Shown here: one piece after another, positions 29,503 through 39,127 of the stretch
How positions within the stretch are numbered: the first letter of the stretch is position 1
Layout of the letters: each line of letters opens with the position of its first letter
Origin: Thiomicrospira sp. ALE5
Lineage (GTDB): Bacteria > Pseudomonadota > Gammaproteobacteria > Thiomicrospirales > Thiomicrospiraceae
Direction: 5' to 3'
Length of the DNA: 64,000 nt
Assembly: GCF_900112445.1 (NCBI RefSeq)
Contig: NZ_FOYY01000004.1
Span: forward strand, 62,001-126,000
Notes under the pieces: model-generated
What the model was told of the DNA's origin: nothing
Seen by the model: the letters and a program-made list of their open reading frames with translations, nothing else
Databases searched by the model: none
Position numbers and translations under genes: made by a program

Positions 29503-30627
29503 TTAGGGCTCTTGTTTTAGGTCAGGAGGAATAAATAAGTTTTCAGGATCAAAACTTGCATTCCGGCCGTCACGCAAGCTAAAGACATAAGCCAATACAG
29601 CAGCAACGGCACGGAACAACCCATCTGGAATGGGCTGATCTATCTCAGCATTATAGTATAACGCACGAGCTAAAGCAGGCGCTTCAATAATTGCGACATC
29701 ATTTTCATTGGCTAAGGTTCTGATCTGTAGAGCCTGAAAGTCGGCCCCCATTGCCAAAACAATAGGAGCTGACATTTTATTCGGCTTATATGACAAGGCG
29801 ACTGCAAAATGGGTGGGGTTGGTTACAATGACATCCGCTTCAGGAACCTTCTGCATCATACGCTTTTGGGACATTTCACGCTGAATCGCTCTAATTCTTG
29901 CCTTAACCTCAGGGTTACCTTCTTGCTGCTTAAATTCTTCTTTAACTTCTTGCTTAGTCATTTTCAATTTATTTTGATGCTGCCACAACTGAAATGGTAC
30001 ATCGATAATCGCGACCACAATCAATGCTAAACTCACAACAATAAAAGCTTCAATGATAATTTTGGCTGCATGGGCTAGCGCTTGCTTTTCAGCTTCAAGC
30101 CCCAGTGATAACAATTCGCCAAACACAAAATAAATGAAGGTAACAGCTACTAACAGCACCAAGCTAAACTTCGCAAGGGCTTTAAGTAACTCCATAAGCG
30201 CCTGCATAGATACCATCCGCTTGATGCCTTTGAGCGGATTGAGTTTCTCAAACTTGGGGGCCAAGGCTTTGACACTAAAATTAAACCCACCCAATAACGA
30301 TGAGCCAATCACCGCAACAGCCAGCATAACAATTAAAAAAGGTAAGATCATTAGCAAAGCCGCTGCAGCCATTCCCATAATTAAATCGACCGCTTTTTTG
30401 AGGTCATAAATATGATCTCGATCAAGGCTCATCGCAGAAACCATGATCTGTTCAAAGGAGGCCATCATCCCTGGGCCAAAGAAATACAGGAATAGTGCTG
30501 CCGATATCACCATTAAAAAGGTAGTCAGCTCTCGCGAGCGAGCAATATCCCCTTTTTCACGTGCTTCTCGAAGCTTTTTTTCGGAGGGTTCTTCGGTTTT
30601 TTCCTGGCCGTCAGCATTCTCAGCCAT
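29503..30627 (-). CDS. flhB: flagellar export switch protein FlhB
   Basis: 374 residues. Charged N-terminus (EKTEEPSEKKLREAREKG), four membrane helices, then a cytoplasmic domain with the self-cleaving NPTH at 270-273. Cleavage between N and P lets export switch from hook to filament substrates in response to FliK. A short proline-containing tail follows (FIPPDLKQEP). Confidence 0.97.
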   Translation of the reverse strand: MAENADGQEKTEEPSEKKLREAREKGDIARSRELTTFLMVISAALFLYFFGPGMMASFEQIMVSAMSLDRDHIYDLKKAVDLIMGMAAAALLMILPFLIVMLAVAVIGSSLLGGFNFSVKALAPKFEKLNPLKGIKRMVSMQALMELLKALAKFSLVLLVAVTFIYFVFGELLSLGLEAEKQALAHAAKIIIEAFIVVSLALIVVAIIDVPFQLWQHQNKLKMTKQEVKEEFKQQEGNPEVKARIRAIQREMSQKRMMQKVPEADVIVTNPTHFAVALSYKPNKMSAPIVLAMGADFQALQIRTLANENDVAIIEAPALARALYYNAEIDQPIPDGLFRAVAAVLAYVFSLRDGRNASFDPENLFIPPDLKQEP

Positions 30628-30648
30628 TATTTACCACCTTTGTATTCA

Positions 30649-31428
30649 TTAGACAGGGTTGAGCCGTAGCTGCTCAATCGTATCTATGGCTCTGTGCAAC
30701 ATTTCTTGTAAATGAGGTAAAACCATCGGCGTTATAAACATCAGCATAACCAGGCCTGCTAATAGAGTAACAGGAAAGCCGACCGCAAAAATATTTAGCG
30801 CAGGCGCCGCTCGAGTAATAACACCAAACGAAATATTAATTAATAGCAAGGCGGTAATGGCCGGTAATGCAACTAAAACCCCGCCACTAAAAATAAAACG
30901 CCCAAATTCATAAACTAACCGGAAACTTTCAACCGTGAGTAAATTAGCGCCAATGGGTAATAACTCAAAACTTCCCACAAGCACATAAATGACCATCATG
31001 TGACCATCAAGCGCCAAGAATAATAACGTAACAAGAATGGTGAAGTATTGCGACACCACCGGCGTTTGAACCCCGGTTGCAGGGTCGACCATTACCGAAA
31101 ATGCCAACCCCATACCCATCGCAATTATTTGCCCCGCAATCACGAATGCTTGAAACACAACCAAAAAAATCACCCCCATTGCAAGACCAATTATTATTTG
31201 CTGTAGCATATAACTCAAACCTGTCCAAGACAGTGGATCAACTGGAGGCGGTAAGGGAATCATGGGCGCAATCACGATTGCAACCAGAAGTGACAATAAA
31301 ATTCGTACCCGGGCGGGAACACCTCGCATACCAAACAATGGCAGGATTGATAACATGGCACCGATTCTTACAAAAGGCCAAAAATATAGTCCAAGGCCTT
31401 GCATAAATTCAGTGTAAGTAAAGGTCAT
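30649..31428 (-). CDS. fliR: flagellar export gate protein FliR
   Basis: 259 residues, about six hydrophobic helices; family blocks RIGAMLSILPLFGMRGVPARVR and GFPVTLLAGLVMLM. It completes the FliP5Q4R1 gate ring. Its ATG overlaps the fliQ stop (4 bp). Confidence 0.95.
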   Translation of the reverse strand: MTFTYTEFMQGLGLYFWPFVRIGAMLSILPLFGMRGVPARVRILLSLLVAIVIAPMIPLPPPVDPLSWTGLSYMLQQIIIGLAMGVIFLVVFQAFVIAGQIIAMGMGLAFSVMVDPATGVQTPVVSQYFTILVTLLFLALDGHMMVIYVLVGSFELLPIGANLLTVESFRLVYEFGRFIFSGGVLVALPAITALLLINISFGVITRAAPALNIFAVGFPVTLLAGLVMLMFITPMVLPHLQEMLHRAIDTIEQLRLNPV

Positions 31429-31700
31429 TGCGAACCTATCAACTCAGGGATAAGTTGGTAAAGTTCGAGCGTAAAAGAAAGCAAAGTAGTTAACATCCAT
31501 GGGCCAACCACCATCAAAACAATCACCACGACAGCTAATTTTGGGATAAAGCTTAAGGTCATCTCATTAATTTGAGTCGCAGCTTGAAACATCCCCACAA
31601 GCAAGCCTACCAATAACGCAGGAATTAACAGTGGCGCAGCTAACATCACCGTGACTTCTAGCATACGCGTTCCAAGGGTAAGAACCATTTCTGGTGCCAT
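31425..31700 (-). CDS. fliQ: flagellar export gate protein FliQ
   Basis: 91 residues, two membrane helices with LLVGMFQAATQINEMTLSFIPK between them, which is the conserved FliQ loop. It starts at the last base of the fliP stop, so both are coupled. Confidence 0.96.
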   Translation of the reverse strand: MAPEMVLTLGTRMLEVTVMLAAPLLIPALLVGLLVGMFQAATQINEMTLSFIPKLAVVVIVLMVVGPWMLTTLLSFTLELYQLIPELIGSQ

Positions 31701-32458
31701 TAAACCGCTCCCGCAACAACAAAACTGTTCGCCAAGGTACCTACTATGAGGGTCCAGCCATCTATTAATACAAATAACATAATCTTAAATGGTAGCGAAA
31801 TTATCATAGGGGAAAGCATCATCATCCCCATGGACATCAGCAAACTGGCAATGACTAAATCAATAATTAAGAATGGGATAAAAATCATAAACCCTATCAT
31901 AAACGCCGTCTTGAGTTCACTGGTAATAAACGCCGGCACCAAAATGCGTAACGGAACCTCTTCAGGCGACATCAACGTCTCGCCAGCCATTTCAGCAAAA
32001 AGAGCCAAATCATTTTCACGCGTTTGCTCGATCATAAATTGATGCATCGGTATCAATGCTTGGTTAACCGCTTCTTCAAAACCGAGTTCTTCACTTAAAT
32101 AGGGCTGTATCGCTGTTTGGTTAATCCGGTCATATACCGGTGCCATAATAAAGAAGGTTAAAAACAGTGCCAATCCAATTAACACCTGGGTTGAAGGGGT
32201 CTGCATGGTGCCAAGCGCTTGTCGTAACAAAGCCAGTACAATGATGATACGAAGGAATGCTGTTGTTGCAATTAAAACCGCGGGTAACAGTGTTAGCGCA
32301 GTCATAATTAGCAGAATTTGCAAACTCAAAGAGATATCTTGGTTGCCCTGGTCATCCATCTCAATGGTAAAAGCAGGGATCGTGGGCATCGAAAAAGCAA
32401 CGAGAGGAAAAACACTAAAAAGCAATGCTAAAGCACCAACCAGTGAATGCTTTATCAT
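31700..32458 (-). CDS. fliP: flagellar export gate protein FliP
   Basis: 252 residues. Cleavable signal peptide (about 1-23), then four helices; conserved [21 protein letters not shown] and [34 protein letters not shown]. Main gate subunit. Overlaps fliO by 4 bp. Confidence 0.97.
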   Translation of the reverse strand: MIKHSLVGALALLFSVFPLVAFSMPTIPAFTIEMDDQGNQDISLSLQILLIMTALTLLPAVLIATTAFLRIIIVLALLRQALGTMQTPSTQVLIGLALFLTFFIMAPVYDRINQTAIQPYLSEELGFEEAVNQALIPMHQFMIEQTRENDLALFAEMAGETLMSPEEVPLRILVPAFITSELKTAFMIGFMIFIPFLIIDLVIASLLMSMGMMMLSPMIISLPFKIMLFVLIDGWTLIVGTLANSFVVAGAV

Positions 32459-32817
32459 CTATTTTTGCCTCGCTTAATTTCATTAAACGCTTGCTGTAAG
32501 CGTGCTGCAAATGCAGGGGGGGCTTGTTTTTTAATAGCGCTGTCGGACTCTACAGGCGCAGGTAATTGGTGCAGCATCGTAATCTGCGAGGGGGTGACTC
32601 CTAACAATAATTGTTCTTGACCTACTTCCACAATCACAAGCTTTTCGCGCTGCCCTATTGATACTTGACCCACTAATCGCAACTGTGAATCAGACAATTG
32701 TCCAAACTGCCCAAATCGTTTCAACGACCAAGCTAAAGCAAAAATAGCCAGCAGCACAAACACAAGTGCGAGCATAATCTTGCCTAAGTAGTCGGCGGGA
32801 TTAAATACCTGTTCCAT
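32455..32817 (-). CDS. fliO: flagellar assembly protein FliO
   Basis: 120 residues. One N-terminal membrane helix (about 12-33) then a cytoplasmic part with [21 protein letters not shown] and [10 protein letters not shown], the FliO/MopB pattern. It helps assemble the FliP ring. No gap to fliN (adjacent base). Confidence 0.92.
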   Translation of the reverse strand: MEQVFNPADYLGKIMLALVFVLLAIFALAWSLKRFGQFGQLSDSQLRLVGQVSIGQREKLVIVEVGQEQLLLGVTPSQITMLHQLPAPVESDSAIKKQAPPAFAARLQQAFNEIKRGKNR

Positions 32818-33294
32818 TTAACGCAACTTCTTAATTCGCTCTTGAGGACTAATCACGTCAGTTAAGCGCACACCAAACTTATCATTTACTACGACCACTT
32901 CGCCATGCGCTATTAAGGTACCATTTACCAAAAGATCGAGTGGCTCACCAGCTAACCGATCCATCTCAACAATGGATCCCTGAGTATATGAAAGTAGATT
33001 TCGAATCGACACCTTAGCTCGGCCAATTTCAAGTTGCAAAGTGACCGGAATATCCAGTAGTACATCCATGTCTACTTTTTCTTTACCAGAAGAGTCCTGC
33101 GCTTTTAATGCATCTAAACTTGCTGCCTCCCCTGCTCCTTTCTCCGCAGATTGTTCTGCATCAGCTTGTTCACTTAGTGCCGCACCCCAAGGATCATCTT
33201 CATCAGCGATTTGTGCGTCTTCACCACCTTCAGCAGCAGCTTGCTCCGCAAGCGCATCCCCCCAATCCGCCGCATCTTCTTCTTTTTCAGTCAT
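32818..33294 (-). CDS. fliN: flagellar motor switch protein FliN
   Basis: 158 residues. The C-terminal SpoA domain (LLDIPVTLQLEIGRAKVSIRN, LLVNGTLIAHGEVVVVND, FGVRLTDVISPQERI) forms the base of the C-ring. The first about 60 residues are acidic and Ala/Glu-rich and contain two copies of a W-G-x-A-L-x-E-Q motif (from W11 and W36). It overlaps the fliM 3' end by 8 bp. Confidence 0.95.
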   Translation of the reverse strand: MTEKEEDAADWGDALAEQAAAEGGEDAQIADEDDPWGAALSEQADAEQSAEKGAGEAASLDALKAQDSSGKEKVDMDVLLDIPVTLQLEIGRAKVSIRNLLSYTQGSIVEMDRLAGEPLDLLVNGTLIAHGEVVVVNDKFGVRLTDVISPQERIKKLR

Positions 33295-34306
33295 TAAACC
33301 AATCCTTCACATTTTTAACCATTTTCTCTTTATAAGCCGGGTGATGCAACACTTCATTGATTTGTATAGCTTTTTTATCCTCTTTACGCCCAAGCTTACC
33401 CCGCGCAAATGCAATATCCTCGGCTAACAATGTGACCGTATTCGGCATCTCAAATGGAATAATATCGCCTACTTCCATATTCATCACATCTGCCATACTC
33501 AATCCAATTTCAGCCAAGTTAGCCGAAACACCCACTTTAACACCCTGAACTTCATCTTTAAGCGTTTTGGACCAGCGGTTGTCTGCTTCACCTTTGAGGC
33601 TTTGCATCGCCTCTTCAAGCTTGTCTCGTACGGGTTCAAGCATGGCATAGGGCAAAACAAGGTCAATACGCCCATCGATTTGCTCAAAACGAATATTAAT
33701 TGGGCTAACTACAACCATATCAGTTGCATCAACAATCGAAGCAAACTTTGGATTCATTTCTGAATGCATATACTCTACTTCAATATTCATCAGTGGCGCC
33801 CAAGCACGTCGCAGATGCTCATTAATCATATCAAGCACACTACGAATCATACTCATTTCAACGGGCGTATAGTCACGTCCTTCTATTTTAAAGGGTAGTG
33901 TGCCATTGCCACCAAAATAAATATCTACGGCAGTGAAGATAAGTTTAGAATCTAACGTAAATAACGCGACACCATTGAGCGGATTAATACGATATATATT
34001 AAGACTGGTTGGAACATATAAATTACGCAGGTAATCTATCATTTTAATGATCTTAACTTCTGATGCACTGACTTCAACACTCGCTAAGATCATTTCATTA
34101 AAATGGCGCTGAAACCCTCGTGAAAAACGCTCATTGATAATATCCAAAGCAGGCAGGCGGCCACGAATGATACGTTCTTGATTGGTAAAATCAAAACTTT
34201 TCACCTCACCTGCAGGGGAAGCAGCGTCATCTTCAACGTCTACATCACCATCACCCATGCCTCGAAGGAGCGCATCAACCTCGTCTTGACTTAAGATATC
34301 ATCCAT
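33287..34306 (-). CDS. fliM: flagellar motor switch protein FliM
   Basis: 339 residues. N-terminal CheY-P binding peptide ILSQDEVDALLRG (4-16), middle domain with the GGxG loop (FGGNGTLPF) and C-terminal SpoA domain. Sits in the C-ring between FliG and FliN and sets rotation direction. Starts 6 bp after fliL. Confidence 0.97.
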   Translation of the reverse strand: MDDILSQDEVDALLRGMGDGDVDVEDDAASPAGEVKSFDFTNQERIIRGRLPALDIINERFSRGFQRHFNEMILASVEVSASEVKIIKMIDYLRNLYVPTSLNIYRINPLNGVALFTLDSKLIFTAVDIYFGGNGTLPFKIEGRDYTPVEMSMIRSVLDMINEHLRRAWAPLMNIEVEYMHSEMNPKFASIVDATDMVVVSPINIRFEQIDGRIDLVLPYAMLEPVRDKLEEAMQSLKGEADNRWSKTLKDEVQGVKVGVSANLAEIGLSMADVMNMEVGDIIPFEMPNTVTLLAEDIAFARGKLGRKEDKKAIQINEVLHHPAYKEKMVKNVKDWFND

Positions 34307-34312
34307 AAACGA

Positions 34313-34852
34313 CTACTGGGTCACAATTCGAGTTAAAAAAACATCTTCAATTAATTCTGGAAAGATACGGTAGCGAGGTGAAATTTCCCGAGCGATCTCA
34401 AGAAGTTCCAGCCTTAATTCTTCCACACCATCAGGATCATTTATTTGACTATAGGTTTTACGTCTTAATACATTTTGGATATCGTTCATTAAATGAGGAC
34501 GCATAACCTCCATATCTTCAATAACCGCTGGATTACTAGACATAAATTGTAAATCAATAGCTAAAAATCTTGCTCGCCCTTCACCTTGAAAGTTCACCAC
34601 GAACTTCATGTCAAAAAATGCGGGTGGGGTACCAGAGGGCGGATCTGAATAATCCTTAAACTGCGCCATAAACTCTTTTTGTGCCTGCTGTTCCGGTGTT
34701 AGCGGTTCGGAGTCTTTTAAAACAAATAAAAAAACGACTGCGATCAGTGCAATTATAAGTAGACCAACAACAGCGCCTAACGCAATTATTAAGCCCTTCT
34801 TTGATTTTGGTTGTTCACCATCATCGCCATCAGTTGGTTTTGTATCCGCCAT
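34313..34852 (-). CDS. fliL: flagellar basal-body protein FliL
   Basis: 179 residues: short charged N-terminus, one membrane helix (about 20-46, GLIIALGAVVGLLIIALIAV), periplasmic FliL domain ending LIEDVFLTRIVTQ. It surrounds the stator and stabilises it; gene position right after motB fits that role. Confidence 0.94.
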   Translation of the reverse strand: MADTKPTDGDDGEQPKSKKGLIIALGAVVGLLIIALIAVVFLFVLKDSEPLTPEQQAQKEFMAQFKDYSDPPSGTPPAFFDMKFVVNFQGEGRARFLAIDLQFMSSNPAVIEDMEVMRPHLMNDIQNVLRRKTYSQINDPDGVEELRLELLEIAREISPRYRIFPELIEDVFLTRIVTQ

Positions 34853-34866
34853 ACTCCCTCCTTAAA

Positions 34867-35718
34867 CTATTGAATAGTTGATGCTGCTGGTGCATCAGTA
34901 ATTGATCGAATTCTACTAATAGCTTCATTATTTAATACCACAATACTGATTCTGCGATTGCGAGGATTATAGGGGTCAGCCTTATCAAGATGAACTGTAT
35001 CAGCCAAACCCACAACCTGAACTACCTGTTCCGGTTGCACACCACCCTGTAGCATTAAACGCCGAGCTGCATTAGCTCTATCGGCAGAAAGTTCCCAATT
35101 AGTATAGACAGCTTCACCGCCAAATAAAATAGAATCTGTGTGCCCAGTAATACTAATTTTACTCGAGGACCGTCCTAAAACAGTGCCTAACTCGCGAATA
35201 ATTGTTTGTGCGTAAGCTCTAGGCTGGTCGCCTCCAGTACCAAACATGGGGCGTCCTTGGTCATCGATAATTTGAATTTGTAGACCATTAGGCGTAATGT
35301 CTAAACGAATTTGGTTTTTAAATTCTTGAAGTACGGGTGACGCCTCAATCCGATTTTCGATTTCCTCTTTGAGTCGCTGCATATCTTCAAGATCTCGTTC
35401 CTGCTGTAAATCAGGATCAGCCGATCGACTTGGATCTAACATACCACCCATATCTATGATCGAATCTGTTGCACGTCCCTGACGTTCAGATTCGATTAAT
35501 GTATGAGGTGAACCACTGATTATACTTGGGTCACGAAAGTATTCCGCCATCATTTTAAGTTCAGAATCACTACTACCGCTTAAAATCCATAGCATTAAAA
35601 AAAATGCCATTGCAGCGGTCATAAAGTCCGCTAGCGCAACCTTCCATGCACTACTACCGTGGCCATGATGGGGAGCCTTTTTTACTCTTTTTATAATAAC
35701 CGCTGGCTCTTTATTCAC
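34867..35718 (-). CDS. motB: flagellar stator protein MotB
   Basis: 283 residues. Single membrane helix with the ion-binding Asp at 31 (ADFMTAAMAFFLMLWIL), plug region, and a C-terminal OmpA-like peptidoglycan-binding domain (ISITGHTDS, NWELSADRANAARR). The helix resembles proton-type MotB (ADFMTAMMAFFL) more than sodium-type PomB. Operon with motA, 18 bp upstream. Confidence 0.95.
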   Translation of the reverse strand: MNKEPAVIIKRVKKAPHHGHGSSAWKVALADFMTAAMAFFLMLWILSGSSDSELKMMAEYFRDPSIISGSPHTLIESERQGRATDSIIDMGGMLDPSRSADPDLQQERDLEDMQRLKEEIENRIEASPVLQEFKNQIRLDITPNGLQIQIIDDQGRPMFGTGGDQPRAYAQTIIRELGTVLGRSSSKISITGHTDSILFGGEAVYTNWELSADRANAARRLMLQGGVQPEQVVQVVGLADTVHLDKADPYNPRNRRISIVVLNNEAISRIRSITDAPAASTIQ

Positions 35719-35736
35719 CCAAGCACCCTTTAGGAA

Positions 35737-36588
35737 TTACTTCTGCGTTCGCAGATAATCCTCCAACTCGTGAAAGCTAGGACGATAATGAGCCGGAATA
35801 GACTTACGACCAAACTCAACAGCAATTGTTGGCGCATAACCATTAACGTTAGCCATTAAACAAGTTTTAATCGTCAGAAAAAAGGCACTAACCTGCTCAG
35901 CGCGCCCCCGCATATCATTTGCAATGGGACCCACAAATGCATAAGACGCTAGAATGCCTAGGAAAGTACCTACCAAAGCGACGGACATGTGATGCGCAAT
36001 TTCAAGTGGTCCAGCATCAAGATAAGACATGGTTATAATAATACCCAGAACAGCCGCAATAATACCAAAACCTGGCAGTGCTTCAGCCACTCGGTTAACT
36101 GCTTCTGCCGGCATCATTTCTTCATGATGATTCACTTCAAGCTCCATAACCATCAAATCTTCAAGCTGATAAGGGTTACTAACCCCAGTAATAATTAACC
36201 GCAAATAATCACATATAAAATCAACAGCATGTTGATTGTTTAGCAAAGAGGGAAAACGGTTAAAGATATCACTGGAATGAGGGTCGTCAATATGCGCTTC
36301 CAAAGACATCAAACCCTCGCGACGAGCTTGATTAAAAAGACGAAATAATAGACCCAGTAAATCAACATAGAGCGCTTTACTAATAGCAGGTTTTTTAACC
36401 AAACCCAATGCTTGCGTCAAACCTGCTTTAATAACCCAACCCGGATTGGCAATAACATAAGCACCAAAAGCACATCCGAAAATGATAACCATTTCAAGCG
36501 GTTGAAATAAAATTGCAGCACTGCCGTGAGGAAGATATCCCCCAAAAAAACAGACTAATACAATAATTGTTCCAACAATTGCTTTCAC
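35737..36588 (-). CDS. motA: flagellar stator protein MotA
   Basis: 283 residues, four membrane helices with a large cytoplasmic loop between helices 2 and 3 containing GLMSLEAHIDDP; PGFGIIAAVLGIIITM is the third helix with the conserved Pro. Forms the MotA5B2 stator. A TATAAT-like hexamer (36620-36625) precedes the gene, but no good -35. Confidence 0.96.
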   Translation of the reverse strand: MKAIVGTIIVLVCFFGGYLPHGSAAILFQPLEMVIIFGCAFGAYVIANPGWVIKAGLTQALGLVKKPAISKALYVDLLGLLFRLFNQARREGLMSLEAHIDDPHSSDIFNRFPSLLNNQHAVDFICDYLRLIITGVSNPYQLEDLMVMELEVNHHEEMMPAEAVNRVAEALPGFGIIAAVLGIIITMSYLDAGPLEIAHHMSVALVGTFLGILASYAFVGPIANDMRGRAEQVSAFFLTIKTCLMANVNGYAPTIAVEFGRKSIPAHYRPSFHELEDYLRTQK

Positions 36589-36635
36589 GACTCAGATCCA
36601 GTTAATGACAACCGTTGAAATTATAACAAAGCTAA

Positions 36636-37673
36636 CTAGCTTAAGGGCATAAGCTTCGAAATATCTAGTTGTGTTTGCTCTAATGCATCAAGAGTTTGTT
36701 CAATTAGCTGTAAACTGTCTAATACTTTGGTTGCTTGCAAACGACTAGAATCAACACGACTTTGACCATCCTCCATGACCCGAACGGCACTCCTTGCGCG
36801 GCTTTGAAGCTCTTCAATAATACCTTGAATCTCTCTCGTTGCTTGCTGTGTTCTACCGGCTAGGACACGCACTTCATCGGCCACAACAGCAAAACCTCGA
36901 CCATGCTCACCAGCACGTGCTGCTTCGATAGCCGCATTTAAAGCCAATAAATTTGTTTGCTCAGCAATATCTCGAATCAACACCAACACGGTTCCAATAT
37001 TATTACTATCTGATTCAAGCTGCTCAATCACTTCAGTTGCTCTAGACACTTCTTGACCAAGTCCATCCACTTCTGAAACCACTTGATTCACAGACGATAA
37101 ACCAGCCTCTGAACTACGTGATGCCTGTACCATCTCAGTACCCATTTTCTCAACCAAGGTCAATAAAGCAGGATTAACCGATGGCGCGGGCGATGAAGTT
37201 AGCGCTGCTTCATTACTGGCCAATTTGGCTTGTTCCGCTTGTGCTAGCTGCTCTTCCATATTGGCCAAAGACGAGGAATAGTTTTGGATTTTTGACTCTA
37301 AATCATACACCTGCTGTTCTTTTTGGCTAAGCTGGGATTTGAGGTTGTCTGTTTGATCTTTTATTTTAAAAAGAACTTGATTAAGTAAATCAATGACACG
37401 CTGATCATAGCGTGCAGCAACAGGCGGATCAATTTCTGCTGCGCGATTTAGATCATGCAAAGTACCAATCAATTCACCTTGATCGAACTCAGCTTGTCTA
37501 TTACACCAAAAAAGATATACGATGGCTGCCACTATCACACTGGTTACACCCACTAAAATCGCACCATACCCTAATAGTGCTGATGCACTTAATGAATCAG
37601 TACTAGCTAACACCCATGTTGGCCAAAGCAACAAGCTCAAACTCAGTCCGATTGGACGAAATAGGTTTTTCAT
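36636..37673 (-). CDS. methyl-accepting-type protein without sensor domain
   Basis: 345 residues. Signal-like N-terminus (cleavage near VLA-ST, 23-24), about 10 exposed residues, one membrane helix (about 33-55), a coiled coil (about 105-150), then the receptor hairpin tip [19 protein letters not shown] (238-256) and [15 protein letters not shown]. There is no periplasmic or PAS ligand domain, and only about 90 residues follow the tip, so the cytoplasmic hairpin is short. It lies between fliK and motA, co-directional with both. It could be a CheA-coupled receptor sensing something inside the membrane or motor; what it senses cannot be read. Confidence 0.85.
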   Translation of the reverse strand: MKNLFRPIGLSLSLLLWPTWVLASTDSLSASALLGYGAILVGVTSVIVAAIVYLFWCNRQAEFDQGELIGTLHDLNRAAEIDPPVAARYDQRVIDLLNQVLFKIKDQTDNLKSQLSQKEQQVYDLESKIQNYSSSLANMEEQLAQAEQAKLASNEAALTSSPAPSVNPALLTLVEKMGTEMVQASRSSEAGLSSVNQVVSEVDGLGQEVSRATEVIEQLESDSNNIGTVLVLIRDIAEQTNLLALNAAIEAARAGEHGRGFAVVADEVRVLAGRTQQATREIQGIIEELQSRARSAVRVMEDGQSRVDSSRLQATKVLDSLQLIEQTLDALEQTQLDISKLMPLS

Positions 37674-37682
37674 CCCACTCTC

Positions 37683-39071
37683 CTAAACATAATAATCTAT
37701 AGTATTTAATTCTGGCCTACCTAGCAACCGTTGAGAAGTGGACTCGTCTTCATCACTGTCTTCTCCAATGCCATCCCGTAAATCGTTCGTTGCCTGCTCA
37801 CCATTGAAAAAGCCTGACTGGCTATCAGACAAATTGTCTTGTGCTACATTAAGCTGGTCATATTTAATACCTGCCTCATTTAACATTTCTCTAAGCCTTG
37901 GCAGAGCTTGCTCCATAGCCTCTTTAGTTTGAGGGTGTTGAGCAAACATTTGAACCTGAACAGCCTGCTCTCTATCTAAACTAATCATTAACCTAATAGG
38001 ACCAAGATGAGCAGGATTAAGTTGAATTTGTGCTTGTGACACCTGCTGGTTGACCATATACATAAGCCGTTGGCCTAGTGCGGTCTCCCACTGCGATTGA
38101 CGCAGGGCGTAATTAATTGTCGGTAAGTTCACTACTAGCCGTTCAGTACTCGTTAAACTCGTACTGCTTTGACCCGTATTTAAAATTTGCGCACTCGATT
38201 CTACTTCCCGATCTAAACCTGCCCCTCCCGCTAAACTCATTTGATTGGTCACAAACTGTTCTATTAACTGCTGATTTTGTCCCAATGTCATTTGGTTGAA
38301 AAAAAACTTAGCCTGAAGGTTCTCTTTAACTAAAGAATCGCTGGAAAAGATAGGTAACCCTGTTAGCTGATTTTTTGAGCTCAAGAATTCTGGCAACCTT
38401 ATACTAGCAGCGTCATTTTGAGCCCCAAAGAATCGCGCTGCATAATTTGCTGGCATAATGCCACTAGTGGTATAGGGCAAAGCATGATTAATTGCGACAG
38501 GATTAGCATCAGTTATTTCCTGCAGGATCGATTCTGCTAAAGGCGACAAAGAAGCAGTCAGTAGATCTTGTATTGGTAAGTTCTGAACCGGCATACCCTG
38601 AACCGGCATACCCTCCAGCTCTAGACTTGCTATCAGCGGATTGAATGTTATTGTATCAGTTAATTCTAAACGGCTATCTTCCGCTAACACTGGTACTAGA
38701 GGGCGTAATGGATCCAAGTCAGAAATGGCTAGAGACGAGAATGTAGCCTGCTCAGCTTCACTGTTAGCTTGCTGATATTTTAAGCTATAAAACAACTCTG
38801 CGAACGGATTAAAACGCTCATGGTTAGCAAAACCTTCTTGATACTCAGGATTTTGAGTAGATACTAGCAGGTCAACTTCAAGCGGTATATCAACCCCACC
38901 CGCTGGTAATGGGCTTTCTAACACCGGACTTTCTAAAACTTTGTTTAGCAAGGTTTCAAAACCACTCAGTTCGCCAGATTGATTTTGATTGAAAGCTTTT
39001 GCTACACCACTATCAGACACCACCCACTTTGATGACTCTGATGAACTTGTACCCAGTAAAAATGGCAGCAT
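37683..39071 (-). CDS. fliK: flagellar hook-length control protein FliK
   Basis: 462 residues. Long low-complexity N-terminal region with a small internal repeat (GMPVQGMPVQNLPIQ, about 150), then the C-terminal domain with QAQIQLNPAHLGPIRLMISL and MLNEAGIKYDQLNV, which acts on FlhB. It measures hook length and triggers the export switch. It heads an operon with a strong sigma-54 promoter. Confidence 0.92.
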   Translation of the reverse strand: MLPFLLGTSSSESSKWVVSDSGVAKAFNQNQSGELSGFETLLNKVLESPVLESPLPAGGVDIPLEVDLLVSTQNPEYQEGFANHERFNPFAELFYSLKYQQANSEAEQATFSSLAISDLDPLRPLVPVLAEDSRLELTDTITFNPLIASLELEGMPVQGMPVQNLPIQDLLTASLSPLAESILQEITDANPVAINHALPYTTSGIMPANYAARFFGAQNDAASIRLPEFLSSKNQLTGLPIFSSDSLVKENLQAKFFFNQMTLGQNQQLIEQFVTNQMSLAGGAGLDREVESSAQILNTGQSSTSLTSTERLVVNLPTINYALRQSQWETALGQRLMYMVNQQVSQAQIQLNPAHLGPIRLMISLDREQAVQVQMFAQHPQTKEAMEQALPRLREMLNEAGIKYDQLNVAQDNLSDSQSGFFNGEQATNDLRDGIGEDSDEDESTSQRLLGRPELNTIDYYV

Positions 39072-39110
39072 AGCGCATGACCCTTAGCATTTAAAACCTA
39101 TTTAAACACT

Positions 39111-39127
39111 AGCAACATGCGTGCCTA
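39111..39127 (-). promoter_or_regulatory. sigma-54 promoter of the fliK-mcp-motAB-fliL... operon
   Basis: Minus strand AGGCACGCATGTTGCT: GG at 39124-39125, ten bases, GC at 39112-39113. It matches TGGCACG-N4-TTGCW at nearly every position. The -24 element overlaps the fliJ stop codon. Transcription would start near 39100, just before fliK. Confidence 0.85.
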
